Below are positions 1 through 7,623 of a stretch of 7,623 bases of DNA, in pieces. Source of the DNA: Acetobacteraceae bacterium (GTDB lineage: Bacteria > Pseudomonadota > Alphaproteobacteria > Acetobacterales > Acetobacteraceae); assembly GCA_027489135.1 (NCBI GenBank), contig JAIYAI010000536.1, positions 1 through 7,623 of the forward strand. The letters are read 5' to 3'. Below the pieces are notes generated by a model. That model was not told the DNA's origin. It did not search any database and saw only the letters and a program-made list of their open reading frames with translations. Position 1 is the first letter of the stretch; every line of letters begins with the position of its first letter. A program made the translations under genes and the position numbers.

Positions 1-49
1 CGCCGGCGGGGCCGGCATCCTGGGCGGCCGGGGCGGGAAGACTGGTCAT
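1..49 (-). CDS. Possible 5' end of a divergent gene, cut by the left edge
   Basis: On the minus strand an ATG at 49-47 opens a frame that stays open to the left edge. It gives a short Pro/Ala-rich start (MTSLPAPAAQDAGPAG). The same frame is closed by a TGA at 115-113, so this ATG is the natural first start. No good ribosome site sits at the usual distance; the nearest purine run (AGGAA) is about 15 bases away. Sixteen residues are too few to name a family. A divergent gene next to a response regulator could be its sensor kinase, but nothing seen here shows that. The call rests only on the open frame and the start codon and could be chance in such GC-rich DNA. Confidence 0.3.
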   Translation of the reverse strand, partial: MTSLPAPAAQDAGPAG

Positions 50-466
50 GCGCGCGTCGTTGGATTCCTGTGGGCCGGTCCGGCCGGGCTCGGCACCGGC
101 GATCCGGCGCCGTCAATGTGGCGGCATCGCGGCGTCCGCCAGCCGGTCCGGTATAGCTTGGGCCGTGACAGCTTATGGCAACTCCGCCGTGCTTGCGATG
201 GTCGGCGGCCGGGGCCTATGCCCCGGATGGGAGATGGCGGGATCGGGACCGGCTACAAGCCCCTAAACGCGGCGCGCGCTGGTGGCGACCTCGCGAGCGT
301 GCCACACCCTCGCCACGGAGGCATGCCATACGCTGCCGCCGAGGCAAGGCACGACGCCCGGGTGCCGCAGGCGGCTCAGCCGTGTTGGGTATGCTGCGAC
401 GACCTGATGTCTTCACGGGCCGGTGCCCGGCAGGCATGGTTCGGCCTGCCGAACGGAAGGACTGCG
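50..466. other. Upstream region without a convincing gene
   Basis: About 415 bases precede the response regulator. The regulator's frame stays open upstream to 116, but that extension reads as unstructured Arg/Ala/Gly-rich protein before the conserved receiver start, so I treat it as non-coding. I see no tRNA-like fold and no clear promoter. A weak forward pair, TTGCGA (193-198) and TATGCC (217-222) with an 18-base spacer, and a weak reverse pair, TTGCCA (181-176) and CTATAC (156-151) with a 19-base spacer, are the best I can offer. A short perfect hairpin at 209-226 is listed separately. The stretch probably holds the promoter of the regulator and perhaps that of a divergent gene. Confidence 0.5.
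209..226. repeat. Perfect 7-bp inverted repeat with a 4-base loop
   Basis: CCGGGGC (209-215) and GCCCCGG (220-226) are exact reverse complements around the loop CTAT. No T-run follows on the plus strand, so it does not look like a terminator for that strand. It lies about 240 bases before the response regulator start and could be a protein-binding dyad or a leader hairpin. In DNA this rich in G and C it may also be chance. Confidence 0.35.
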
Positions 467-1186
467 ATGAGTGCTGCCCGCCCGATCCTGATCGTCGACG
501 ACGACGCGACGCTGCGCGAGACCCTGCGGGAGCAGCTCGGCCTGGATGGCGAGTTCGCGCCGCGCGTCGCGGGTTGCCTGGCCGAGGCGGAGGCCGCGCT
601 CGCGCCGGGCGAGCCGCGCTGCGACGCCATCCTGCTCGACATCGGCCTGCCCGACGGCGATGGGCGGGAGTTCTGCGCAAAGCTGCGGCGCGAGGGCACG
701 CGCATCCCGATCATCATGCTCACCGGCGCGGATACCGAGCAGGACGTGGTCCGCGGCCTGGACGCGGGCGCCAACGACTACATCGCCAAGCCCTTCCGGC
801 TGAACGAGCTGCTGGCCCGGCTGCGCGCCCAGCTGCGCGTCTTCGACAATTCGGAGGACGCGGTCTTCACCATCGGGCCCTACCAGTTCCGCCCCTCGGG
901 CAAGCTGCTGATGGAGCCGGCCACGGCGCGCAAGATCCGCCTGACCGAGAAGGAAAGCGCGATCCTGAAATTCCTCTTCCGCGCCGGCGGGCAGGCGGTA
1001 TCGCGGCAGGTGCTGCTGAACGAGGTCTGGGGCTACAACAGCGCCGTCACCACGCACACGCTGGAGACCCACATCTACCGCCTGCGCCAGAAGATCGAGC
1101 CCGATCCGGGCAACTCGGTCCTGCTGCTGACCGAGGGCGGGGGCTATCGCCTCGACCCCGCCGGAGGCCGCAACGACGGGGCCTGA
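467..1186 (+). CDS. OmpR/PhoB-family two-component response regulator
   Basis: This 239-residue protein is a cytoplasmic transcription factor controlled by phosphorylation. The receiver domain spans about residues 6-122: acidic pocket D11-D13, phospho-acceptor D58 (LLDIGLPDGDG), switch T86 (MLTGAD) and the conserved K108 in AKPF. A winged-helix DNA-binding domain of the OmpR/PhoB type fills about residues 134-232, with the recognition helix in the V194-I210 stretch (TLETHIYRLRQK) and the closing wing motif TEGGGYRLDP. All catalytic residues are present and the length is normal for the family. I chose the ATG at 467 because GGAAGG (455-460) lies six bases before it and the receiver begins at once; the open frame further upstream has no domain content. 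A CLC channel gene follows after 58 bases, so the two may be cotranscribed. No partner kinase is visible. The signal and target genes are unknown. Confidence 0.93.
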   Translation: MSAARPILIVDDDATLRETLREQLGLDGEFAPRVAGCLAEAEAALAPGEPRCDAILLDIGLPDGDGREFCAKLRREGTRIPIIMLTGADTEQDVVRGLDAGANDYIAKPFRLNELLARLRAQLRVFDNSEDAVFTIGPYQFRPSGKLLMEPATARKIRLTEKESAILKFLFRAGGQAVSRQVLLNEVWGYNSAVTTHTLETHIYRLRQKIEPDPGNSVLLLTEGGGYRLDPAGGRNDGA

Positions 1187-1244
1187 GGACCGCCCGGGGG
1201 CCGCGCCACCCCGCGCCCGCCCGCCGCACACGCTGCTGCGCCTG

Positions 1245-2984
1245 GTGCAGATCCTGCGCCGGCCCCTGCGGCGCGGCGAGGTGGGACTGGTCGTGCTCTC
1301 CACCCTGCTCGGGGTCGCGGTCGGCGCGATCGCCTGGGGCATGGGCACGGCGGCGCGGGCGCTGCACAGCCTGTTCTTCGGCATCGCCCTGGATGATGCG
1401 CTGTCGCTGGCGGCATCCATCCCGCCCTGGCGGCTGCTGCTGGTGCCCATGCTGGGCGGCGTGCTGCTGCACCTGCTGAACGAGGCGATCCGGCGGTCAA
1501 GGGCGACACAGGGGCGGTCGCACCCGCCGCTCGACCCGATCGAGGCCAATGCCCTGCATGGCGGGCGCATGCCGATGGGCGACACGGTCAGCGTCGCGGC
1601 GCAGACGGTGCTGTCGAACGGCGTCGGCGCCTCGGTGGGGCTGGAGGCGGGCTATGCCCAGGCGGGCGGCGGCCTCGCCTCGCGCATCGGCAGCCTGCTG
1701 GCGCTGCCGCGCGGGCAGTTGCGCGTGCTGGTCGGCGCCGGCGCCGCGGGGGCGATCGGCGCTGCCTTCGACGCGCCGCTGACCGGCGCCTTCTACGGCT
1801 TCGAACTCGTCATCGGCAGCTACGCCATTCCGGCGCTGTTCCCGGTGGTCGCCTGCGCGGTCACGGCGGTGGTCACGGCGCGCTGGCTGGAGGGGCTGAC
1901 CTACGCGGTGGTGGCGACCGCGCCCGATGTGATCGACCCCGGCCTCTACCCGCTGGCGATGCTGCTCGGTGCGCTGGCCGGGATCATGGGCATCCTGCTG
2001 ATGCGCGGCGTCGGCGTGGTGGAGGCCGGGCTCGCGCGGGCGCTACCCTCGGGCTGGATCCGGCTCGGCTTCGGGGGGATGTGCGTCGGCGCGCTGGCGG
2101 TGGCGGCGCCGGTGTCGCTCTCGGCCGGGCACGGCGCGCTGCATGTCGCGCTGGTGACGGAGATGGGCGTGCAGGCCGTAGCGCTGCTCTTCCTGGTGAA
2201 GGGGGCGGCGTCGCTGATCTCGGTCGGCAGCGGCTTCAGGGGCGGGCTGTTCTTCGCCTCCCTGTTGTTGGGCGCGCTGGGGGGGAAGCTGTTCGCGGCG
2301 CTGCTGGCGGTGCTGATGCCTCCCGGACCGGACCCGATGGTCATGGCGATCGTGGGGATGAGCGCCTTCGGCGCGGCGGTGATCGGCGCGCCGCTGGCGA
2401 TGACCTTCCTGGCGCTGGAGACGACGGGATCGCTCGCGGTCACGGGGCTGGTGCTGGCCTCCGTCGCCGTCTCAGGCCTGATCGTGCGGCGGCTCTTCGG
2501 CTACAATTTCGCGAGCTGGCGCTTCCACCTGCGCGGCGAAGCGATCCTCAGCGCGCATGACGTCGGCTGGGTGGACGCGCTGACCGCAGGGCGGCTGATG
2601 CGGCGCGACGTGCTGGTGATGCCGGCGACGATGACCGTGCGCGAGTTCCGCGCCGCGGTGCCGCTGGGGTCGGCACGGCGCGTGGTGCTGGCGGATGCGG
2701 CATCGCGCTATGCCGGGCTGCTCCCGGTCGCCGAGGCGCATGCGCTGGAGGTCGATGCCGCCGCGCCGATCGGCAGCCTGGCGCGCAGGGCGGAGACCGC
2801 GCTGCTGCCGGAGACGGGGGCGCGCGCGGCGATGGCGGTCTTCGCCGCGACGGGGACGGAGGCGCTGGCGGTGATCGATCCCGAGACCCGTCGGGTGCTT
2901 GGCCTGCTGACCGAGGCACGGCTGCTGCGCCGCTTCGGCGAGGAGGTGGAACGGCGCCGACGCGAGGAGAGCGGCCTCGCCTGA
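1245..2984 (+). CDS. CLC-family chloride channel or transporter with C-terminal CBS pair
   Basis: This is an inner-membrane anion-conducting protein of the CLC family, 579 residues. The membrane part covers about residues 12-430 in many hydrophobic helices. It carries the CLC landmarks: GGRMP (106-110), GASVGLEAG (128-136) with E134 at the external gating glutamate position, a DAPLTG segment leading into YGFELVIGSY with E187, and GSGFRGGLFFASL (from G328) in place of the usual GxFxP. Residues about 448-565 form two CBS-like modules, which in this family bind adenine nucleotides or act as regulatory domains. L188 stands where exchangers often have the internal proton glutamate, so channel or exchanger mode cannot be assigned. 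The GTG at 1245 is the first ATG/GTG/TTG in a frame open from 1131, but it has no clear ribosome site, so the exact start is uncertain; later starts would cut the first helix. The gene follows the response regulator and ends just before a hairpin. Confidence 0.9.
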   Translation: MQILRRPLRRGEVGLVVLSTLLGVAVGAIAWGMGTAARALHSLFFGIALDDALSLAASIPPWRLLLVPMLGGVLLHLLNEAIRRSRATQGRSHPPLDPIEANALHGGRMPMGDTVSVAAQTVLSNGVGASVGLEAGYAQAGGGLASRIGSLLALPRGQLRVLVGAGAAGAIGAAFDAPLTGAFYGFELVIGSYAIPALFPVVACAVTAVVTARWLEGLTYAVVATAPDVIDPGLYPLAMLLGALAGIMGILLMRGVGVVEAGLARALPSGWIRLGFGGMCVGALAVAAPVSLSAGHGALHVALVTEMGVQAVALLFLVKGAASLISVGSGFRGGLFFASLLLGALGGKLFAALLAVLMPPGPDPMVMAIVGMSAFGAAVIGAPLAMTFLALETTGSLAVTGLVLASVAVSGLIVRRLFGYNFASWRFHLRGEAILSAHDVGWVDALTAGRLMRRDVLVMPATMTVREFRAAVPLGSARRVVLADAASRYAGLLPVAEAHALEVDAAAPIGSLARRAETALLPETGARAAMAVFAATGTEALAVIDPETRRVLGLLTEARLLRRFGEEVERRRREESGLA

Positions 2985-3008
2985 GGGATGTGCCGCACAT
3001 CCCCCTTT
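2985..3008 (+). terminator. Hairpin after the CLC gene, probable terminator
   Basis: GGGATGTG (2985-2992) and CACATCCC (2996-3003) pair perfectly around a CCG loop. The hairpin starts on the base after the CLC stop codon. It is followed by CC and only three T residues, so the U-tract is poor and termination may be partial or need help from Rho. Its place between the CLC gene and a new promoter supports a boundary role. Confidence 0.45.
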
Positions 3009-3036
3009 GACAAGCACGGGCAAGCTGCCCGATGGT
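3007..3036 (+). promoter_or_regulatory. Sigma-70-type promoter candidate for the transport operon
   Basis: TTGACA at 3007-3012 is a full consensus -35 box. At an 18-base spacing, GATGGT (3031-3036) is a weak -10 box that keeps the important second A and last T of TATAAT. Transcription would start near 3043, giving a leader of about 50 bases before the binding-protein gene. A strong -35 with a weak -10 is common in GC-rich alphaproteobacteria and often marks a promoter that an activator or repressor controls. Confidence 0.5.
3017..3031. promoter_or_regulatory. 15-bp dyad in the promoter spacer, operator candidate
   Basis: CGGGCA (3017-3022) and TGCCCG (3026-3031) are exact inverted arms around AGC. 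The dyad fills most of the spacer between the proposed -35 and -10 boxes, a classic place for a repressor or a spacer-twisting regulator of the MerR kind. No regulator gene is adjacent on the transport side; the response regulator upstream is one possible candidate but has no demonstrated link. Confidence 0.35.
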
Positions 3037-3081
3037 TTCACCAACGACGAATGCAGGACCGGCCATGCGCCGTTCCGCGCG

Positions 3082-3086
3082 GGAGG
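3082..3086 (+). promoter_or_regulatory. Ribosome binding site that decides the binding-protein start
   Basis: GGAGG lies five bases before the ATG at 3092. In-frame ATG codons at 3032 and 3065 also exist, but only the start at 3092 has this site and puts a proper signal peptide at the N terminus. Confidence 0.75.
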
Positions 3087-3091
3087 AAGCC

Positions 3092-4396
3092 ATGGATCTG
3101 ACACGACGGCAGGCGGCCGCGGGCCTTGCGGCCATGGCCGTGGCGATCCGCCCCCCGGGCGCCTGGGCGCAGCAGAAGGTCTTCAAGATCGGCGTGGTCT
3201 ACGACTACACCGGCCCGCTCGCCGGCGGCGGATCGGCCCTGCATGCGCTGGGCGCCAAGATCATCATCGACCATTTCATCGCCCAGGGCGGGGTCGAGGG
3301 CTACAAGATCGAGGCGATCTACGCCGACGCCCAGAGCAAGCCCGAAGTCGCCATCAACGAATCCGTCCGCCTGATCGAGCAGGAAAAGGTGGACATGCTG
3401 CTGGGCTTCTTCTCCTCGGCCCAGTGCGTGCCCGTCGCCGCGCGCATCGAGCAGCTGCGGAAGTACATGTGGATCACGACCTGCATCGCCTCGACGGTGC
3501 TGGAGAACCGCAACCTGCGCTTCGTCTTCCGCCCGCAGCCGGCGGGGCGGCAGTTCGGCGAGGCCTCGACCGACTTCGTCGCGGCCTATGCCAAGGAGAA
3601 GTTCGGCAAGGACCCGAAGGACACCAACGTCGCCATCATCTACGAGGACGGCGCCTATGGCGTCGACGTGTCCCGCGGCAATGAGGAAGGCGCCAAGCGC
3701 AACGGGCTGAAGGTGGTGCTGAAGGAGGGGTATTCGGCGACCGCGCCCGACCTCTCCGCGCTGGTGACCAAGCTGCGCCGCGCCCGGCCCGACGTGATCC
3801 TGCACACCGGCTACAACCCCGACATCACCCTGTTCCTGCGCCAGGCGCGCGAGGGCGGCCTGCGCTTCCGCGCGCTGATCGGCCACGGCGCCGGCTACGG
3901 CGTGCCTGACAAGCTGCGCGAGGCGCTGGGCCAGGACGTCGTCGGCTTCTTCAACGTCGACCCGATCTCGATCTGGCTGGCCAACCAGGCCTCCCTCGCG
4001 CCCGGTCTCGCGGACATGGTGCGCAGCATCGGCGAGGCCTACGACAAGGCGCAGCCCGGCACCGGGGTGCGGTCGGCCCATGTCGGCATGGCGGCGTCCA
4101 ACACCTATCTCTTCTTCACCCAGGTGCTGCCGCGGGCGATCCGCCAGTATGGCGGCATCGACGCGGAGGCGCTGCGCAAGGCCTCCGTCGACATCGACCT
4201 GCCGGAGGGCGGGACGATGCTGGGCTTCGGCGCGCGGTTCAACGCCGACGGGCCGATGGCCGGGCAGAATGCGCGGGCCTTCCCGGTGATCGTCGAATAC
4301 ACCGCCGACGGCACCGACGTGGTCTGGCCGCGCAGCCAGGCCAAGCGCCCGCCGACCCTTCCGCTGCCCGCGGGCAACCCCTACGCGCTGCGCTAG
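3092..4396 (+). CDS. Periplasmic substrate-binding protein of a HAAT (Liv-type) ABC importer
   Basis: This exported receptor of 434 residues should capture the ligand in the periplasm and deliver it to the membrane complex encoded downstream. It opens with MDLTRRQAAAGLAAMAVA and a likely cleavage site after A26 (AWA|QQ). The Arg pair resembles a Tat signal, though Sec export is also possible. The mature part starts with FKIGVVYDYTGPLAG, typical of the type I periplasmic-binding fold of the LivJ/amide-binding family (Periplasmic_binding_6-like), and continues through both lobes to the C terminus. There are exactly two cysteines, C112 and C131, both in the mature part. Length is normal or slightly long for the family. 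The start at 3092 is set by GGAGG at 3082-3086. It is the first gene of the operon, 45 bases before the LivG-type ATPase. The ligand may be a branched-chain or other amino acid, an amide or a related compound; I cannot tell which. Confidence 0.9.
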   Translation: MDLTRRQAAAGLAAMAVAIRPPGAWAQQKVFKIGVVYDYTGPLAGGGSALHALGAKIIIDHFIAQGGVEGYKIEAIYADAQSKPEVAINESVRLIEQEKVDMLLGFFSSAQCVPVAARIEQLRKYMWITTCIASTVLENRNLRFVFRPQPAGRQFGEASTDFVAAYAKEKFGKDPKDTNVAIIYEDGAYGVDVSRGNEEGAKRNGLKVVLKEGYSATAPDLSALVTKLRRARPDVILHTGYNPDITLFLRQAREGGLRFRALIGHGAGYGVPDKLREALGQDVVGFFNVDPISIWLANQASLAPGLADMVRSIGEAYDKAQPGTGVRSAHVGMAASNTYLFFTQVLPRAIRQYGGIDAEALRKASVDIDLPEGGTMLGFGARFNADGPMAGQNARAFPVIVEYTADGTDVVWPRSQAKRPPTLPLPAGNPYALR

Positions 4397-4421
4397 GCGC
4401 CGGTCGGTGCGCCGCGACAGG

Positions 4422-4441
4422 CAGGGGGGCGGCCCCGGCTG
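4422..4441 (+). promoter_or_regulatory. Imperfect hairpin covering the LivG-type gene's ribosome site
   Basis: In the 45-base gap after the binding-protein gene, GGGG (4426-4429) can pair with CCCC (4433-4436), and CAG (4422-4424) with CTG (4439-4441) outside it, with unpaired G residues between. The only purine-rich ribosome site, AGGGGGG at 4423-4429, lies inside this fold and is 12 bases from the ATG. The fold could lower translation of the downstream genes relative to the receptor, or mark an mRNA processing point. The stem is short, so this is a suggestion. Confidence 0.3.
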
Positions 4442-5194
<753 letters not shown>

Positions 5195-5207
5195 CGGAGC
5201 CCGACCC

Positions 5208-5912
<705 letters not shown>

Positions 5913-5932
5913 CCCGAACCGGAGAGGACGGG

Positions 5933-6802
5933 ATGGGAATCTTCGACATCTTCCTGCTGGAGGCGGTGGTGAACGGCCTCCTGCTCGGCGGCGTGCTGGC
6001 GCTGCTGGCGCTGGGGCTGAACCTGATCTTCGGCGTCATCGACGTGGTGTGGATCTGCTACGCCGAGCTCGTGATGATCGGCATGTACGCGATCTACTAC
6101 TTCGCGAGCGCCTATGGCTGGCCACTCTGGCTGGCGGTGCCGGCGGCGATCGCGGTGGTGGCGGTGCTGGGCGTGCTGCTGCACGTGCTGGTGATCTCGC
6201 CGCTGCTGGGGGCGGAGCCGATCAACCAGCTCCTGGCCACCGGCGGCGTGCTGTTCTTCCTGCAGAGCTTCGCGACGGTCGCCTTCGGGATCGAGTTCCG
6301 CAACCTCGGCCTCCGGCTGCCGGTGATCGAGGTCGGCGACATCTTCATCAGCTATGCCCGGCTGCTGGCCTTCGGCTGCGCCCTGGCGGGGATGCTGGCG
6401 GTCTGGCTGTTCCTGAGCCGGACCTATACGGGCACGGCGATCCGCGCGATCTCCCAGGACCGGCAGATCATGGCGCTGATGGGGGTGGATACGCGGCGGA
6501 TCTACCTGATCACCTCGGCGGTGGGCGGCGGCCTCGCGGGCCTCGCGGCCTGCCTGCTGGTGCTGCAGTACGACGTGCATCCCTTCGTCGGGCTGTCCTT
6601 CGGGCCGATCATCTTCATGATCTGCGTCATGGGGGGCCTCGGGAACATGCTGGGCGGCTTCATCGCGGCCTTCATCTTCGCCGAACTGATCTCGGTCGGC
6701 GGCCTCTTCCTCGACCTCGAATGGGGCTACGTCTTCGCCTTCGTCTTCTTCATCGCCATGATGTTCGTCCGGCCCGAGGGCCTGCTGGCGAGGCGCTCAT
6801 GA
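5933..6802 (+). CDS. LivH-type permease subunit of the HAAT importer
   Basis: This inner-membrane protein of 289 residues should form half of the translocation channel. It is hydrophobic throughout, with the family start EAVVNGLLLGGVLALLALGL followed by NLIFGVIDVV, and a coupling segment RAISQDRQIMALMGVD (from R171) that contacts the ATPase. The MGGLGNMLGG motif and the closing RPEGLLARR are typical of LivH. Odd is the segment after VIDVV: it reads WICYAE (40-45), where most LivH proteins I know have NFAHGE or close variants. The start at 5933 follows GGAGAGGA (5921-5928), and the long open frame upstream lies inside the LivF-type gene. The stop codon overlaps the next gene's start as ATGA, so translation of the two permeases is probably coupled. 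Confidence 0.92.
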   Translation: MGIFDIFLLEAVVNGLLLGGVLALLALGLNLIFGVIDVVWICYAELVMIGMYAIYYFASAYGWPLWLAVPAAIAVVAVLGVLLHVLVISPLLGAEPINQLLATGGVLFFLQSFATVAFGIEFRNLGLRLPVIEVGDIFISYARLLAFGCALAGMLAVWLFLSRTYTGTAIRAISQDRQIMALMGVDTRRIYLITSAVGGGLAGLAACLLVLQYDVHPFVGLSFGPIIFMICVMGGLGNMLGGFIAAFIFAELISVGGLFLDLEWGYVFAFVFFIAMMFVRPEGLLARRS

Positions 6803-7623
6803 ACGCCATCCCGAAAGGCAAGGCCGGCCTCTGGGCCGCCGCCGCCGCGGCGCTGGTGATCCTGCCGCTCGCGTGGGGCGCGCCCTACCCGATGCACATC
6901 ATGATCACCATCCTGATCTGGTCGTTCGCCTACACCTCCTGGAGCATGATGGGCCGCTTCGGCCTGGTCTCGCTGGGCCATGGCGGCTTCATGGGCGTGG
7001 GCGCCTATGTCACCGCGCTGGCCTGGAACAACCTCGGCCTTTCACCGTGGCTCGGCATTCCGCTCGGCCTGCTCTGCGCCGCCGCCCTGGCGCTGGTCGT
7101 CGCCTGGCCCTGCTTCCGCTTCCGCATCACCGGGCACTATTTCGCCCTGGTCACCCTCGCACTCTCCGGCATCGTGCTGCAGGTGATCGTCGCCACCCGC
7201 GGCCTCACCGGCGGCTCGCTGGGCTACACGCCAGACCGCGTGCCGGGCGGGTCATCGATCATCGCCTTCCAGTTCACCGACAAGGCGACCTGGTACCTCA
7301 TCGCCCTGGCCGTCTGGGCCGCCGGCCTCGTGATCTGGTACGCCGTCGAGCGCAGCATGATGCGCTATGCGCTGGAGGCGATCAGCGAGGACGAGGATGC
7401 GGCCGCCGCCGCCGGCGTCAACGTCACCGCCGAGAAGCTCAAGATCACCGTGATCTCCGCGATGATGACGGCGATGTCCGGCGCGCTCTACTGCCAGTAC
7501 CAGATGTTCGTCTCGCCAGACACGGTCAGCGGCATCTCGGTCTCCTTGCAGATGGTGTTTGCCGTCGTCGTCGGCGGGCTCTACGTGGCGCTTGGCCCCA
7601 CCATCGGCGCGGTGATCACCATC
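6799..7623 (+). CDS. LivM-type permease subunit, cut by the right edge
   Basis: The frame begins at an ATG that overlaps the LivH-type stop codon (ATGA, 6799-6802) and stays open to the window end: 275 residues without a stop. It is the second channel subunit of the importer in the inner membrane. The N-terminal part has a short charged start and hydrophobic helices, then GRFGLVSLGHGGFMGVGAY (52-70), the LivM hallmark. The region around 194-223 (AISEDEDAAAAAGV, then SAMMTAMSGALY) is the coupling segment seen in LivM proteins, and VVVGGLYVALGPTIGA is a variant of the conserved late Gly-rich helix. LivM proteins are usually somewhat over 300 residues, so perhaps 30-80 residues are missing past the edge. 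Nothing suggests damage; the end is simply truncated. Confidence 0.92.
   Translation, partial: MNAIPKGKAGLWAAAAAALVILPLAWGAPYPMHIMITILIWSFAYTSWSMMGRFGLVSLGHGGFMGVGAYVTALAWNNLGLSPWLGIPLGLLCAAALALVVAWPCFRFRITGHYFALVTLALSGIVLQVIVATRGLTGGSLGYTPDRVPGGSSIIAFQFTDKATWYLIALAVWAAGLVIWYAVERSMMRYALEAISEDEDAAAAAGVNVTAEKLKITVISAMMTAMSGALYCQYQMFVSPDTVSGISVSLQMVFAVVVGGLYVALGPTIGAVITI

Noticed and set aside
116..466. N-terminal extension of the response regulator to an ATG at 116
   Set aside because: The extra 117 residues show no domain, family members start directly with the receiver, and a good ribosome site marks the ATG at 467.
175..1479. Plus-strand open frame of 434 codons overlapping the regulator in another frame
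   Set aside because: Its translation is mostly Arg, Ala, Gly and Pro, and it crosses the regulator stop and the CLC start. It has no start signal or domain.
413..1585. Minus-strand open frame of 390 codons opposite the response regulator
   Set aside because: It is low in complexity, has no recognisable motif and overlaps a regulator with all conserved residues plus the start of the CLC gene. It is a composition shadow.
3032..3091. Earlier ATG starts (3032, 3065) for the binding-protein gene
   Set aside because: They would put about 9-20 extra residues before the signal peptide and have no matching ribosome site, and 3032 would overlap the proposed -10 box.

Overview
The window is a GC-rich stretch of ordinary bacterial chromosome with G or C in most third codon positions. 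It carries compact, co-directional genes. The GC-rich coding style, the OmpR-type regulator, the CBS-tailed CLC protein and a complete HAAT (LivJ/G/F/H/M-type) uptake cassette fit an alphaproteobacterium. Something near the Acetobacteraceae/Rhodospirillales (Roseomonas-like) is my best guess; this is an impression from protein style, not a search result.

Left part (1-466): the first ~49 bases may hold the 5' end of a divergent minus-strand gene that runs off the window. From about 50 to 466 I see no convincing gene, only a GC-rich leader with one perfect small hairpin (209-226). Regulator and channel (467-2984): an OmpR/PhoB-family response regulator is followed after 58 bases by a CLC-family anion channel or transporter with two C-terminal CBS domains. 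No histidine kinase is visible. A hairpin directly after the CLC stop codon probably ends this unit.

Transport operon (about 3007-7623): a consensus TTGACA -35 box with a weak -10 box lies right behind that hairpin, and a 15-bp dyad occupies the promoter spacer. Five genes follow in the order binding protein, LivG-type ATPase, LivF-type ATPase, LivH-type permease, LivM-type permease; the last is cut by the right edge. Short gaps, good ribosome sites for most genes and an ATGA overlap between the two permeases indicate one operon. Together they would form an ABC importer for an amino acid or related small polar compound: the exported receptor captures the ligand, LivH/LivM form the channel and LivG/LivF power it. 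The ligand cannot be read from the sequence.

I found no sign of a new kind of system, mobile element, CRISPR array or RNA gene. The points most worth a second look are the non-consensus ABC signature of the LivG-type subunit, which implies one consensus and one degenerate ATP site; the CLC protein with its external gating glutamate but a leucine at the usual internal proton-glutamate position; and the dyad inside the liv-type promoter.
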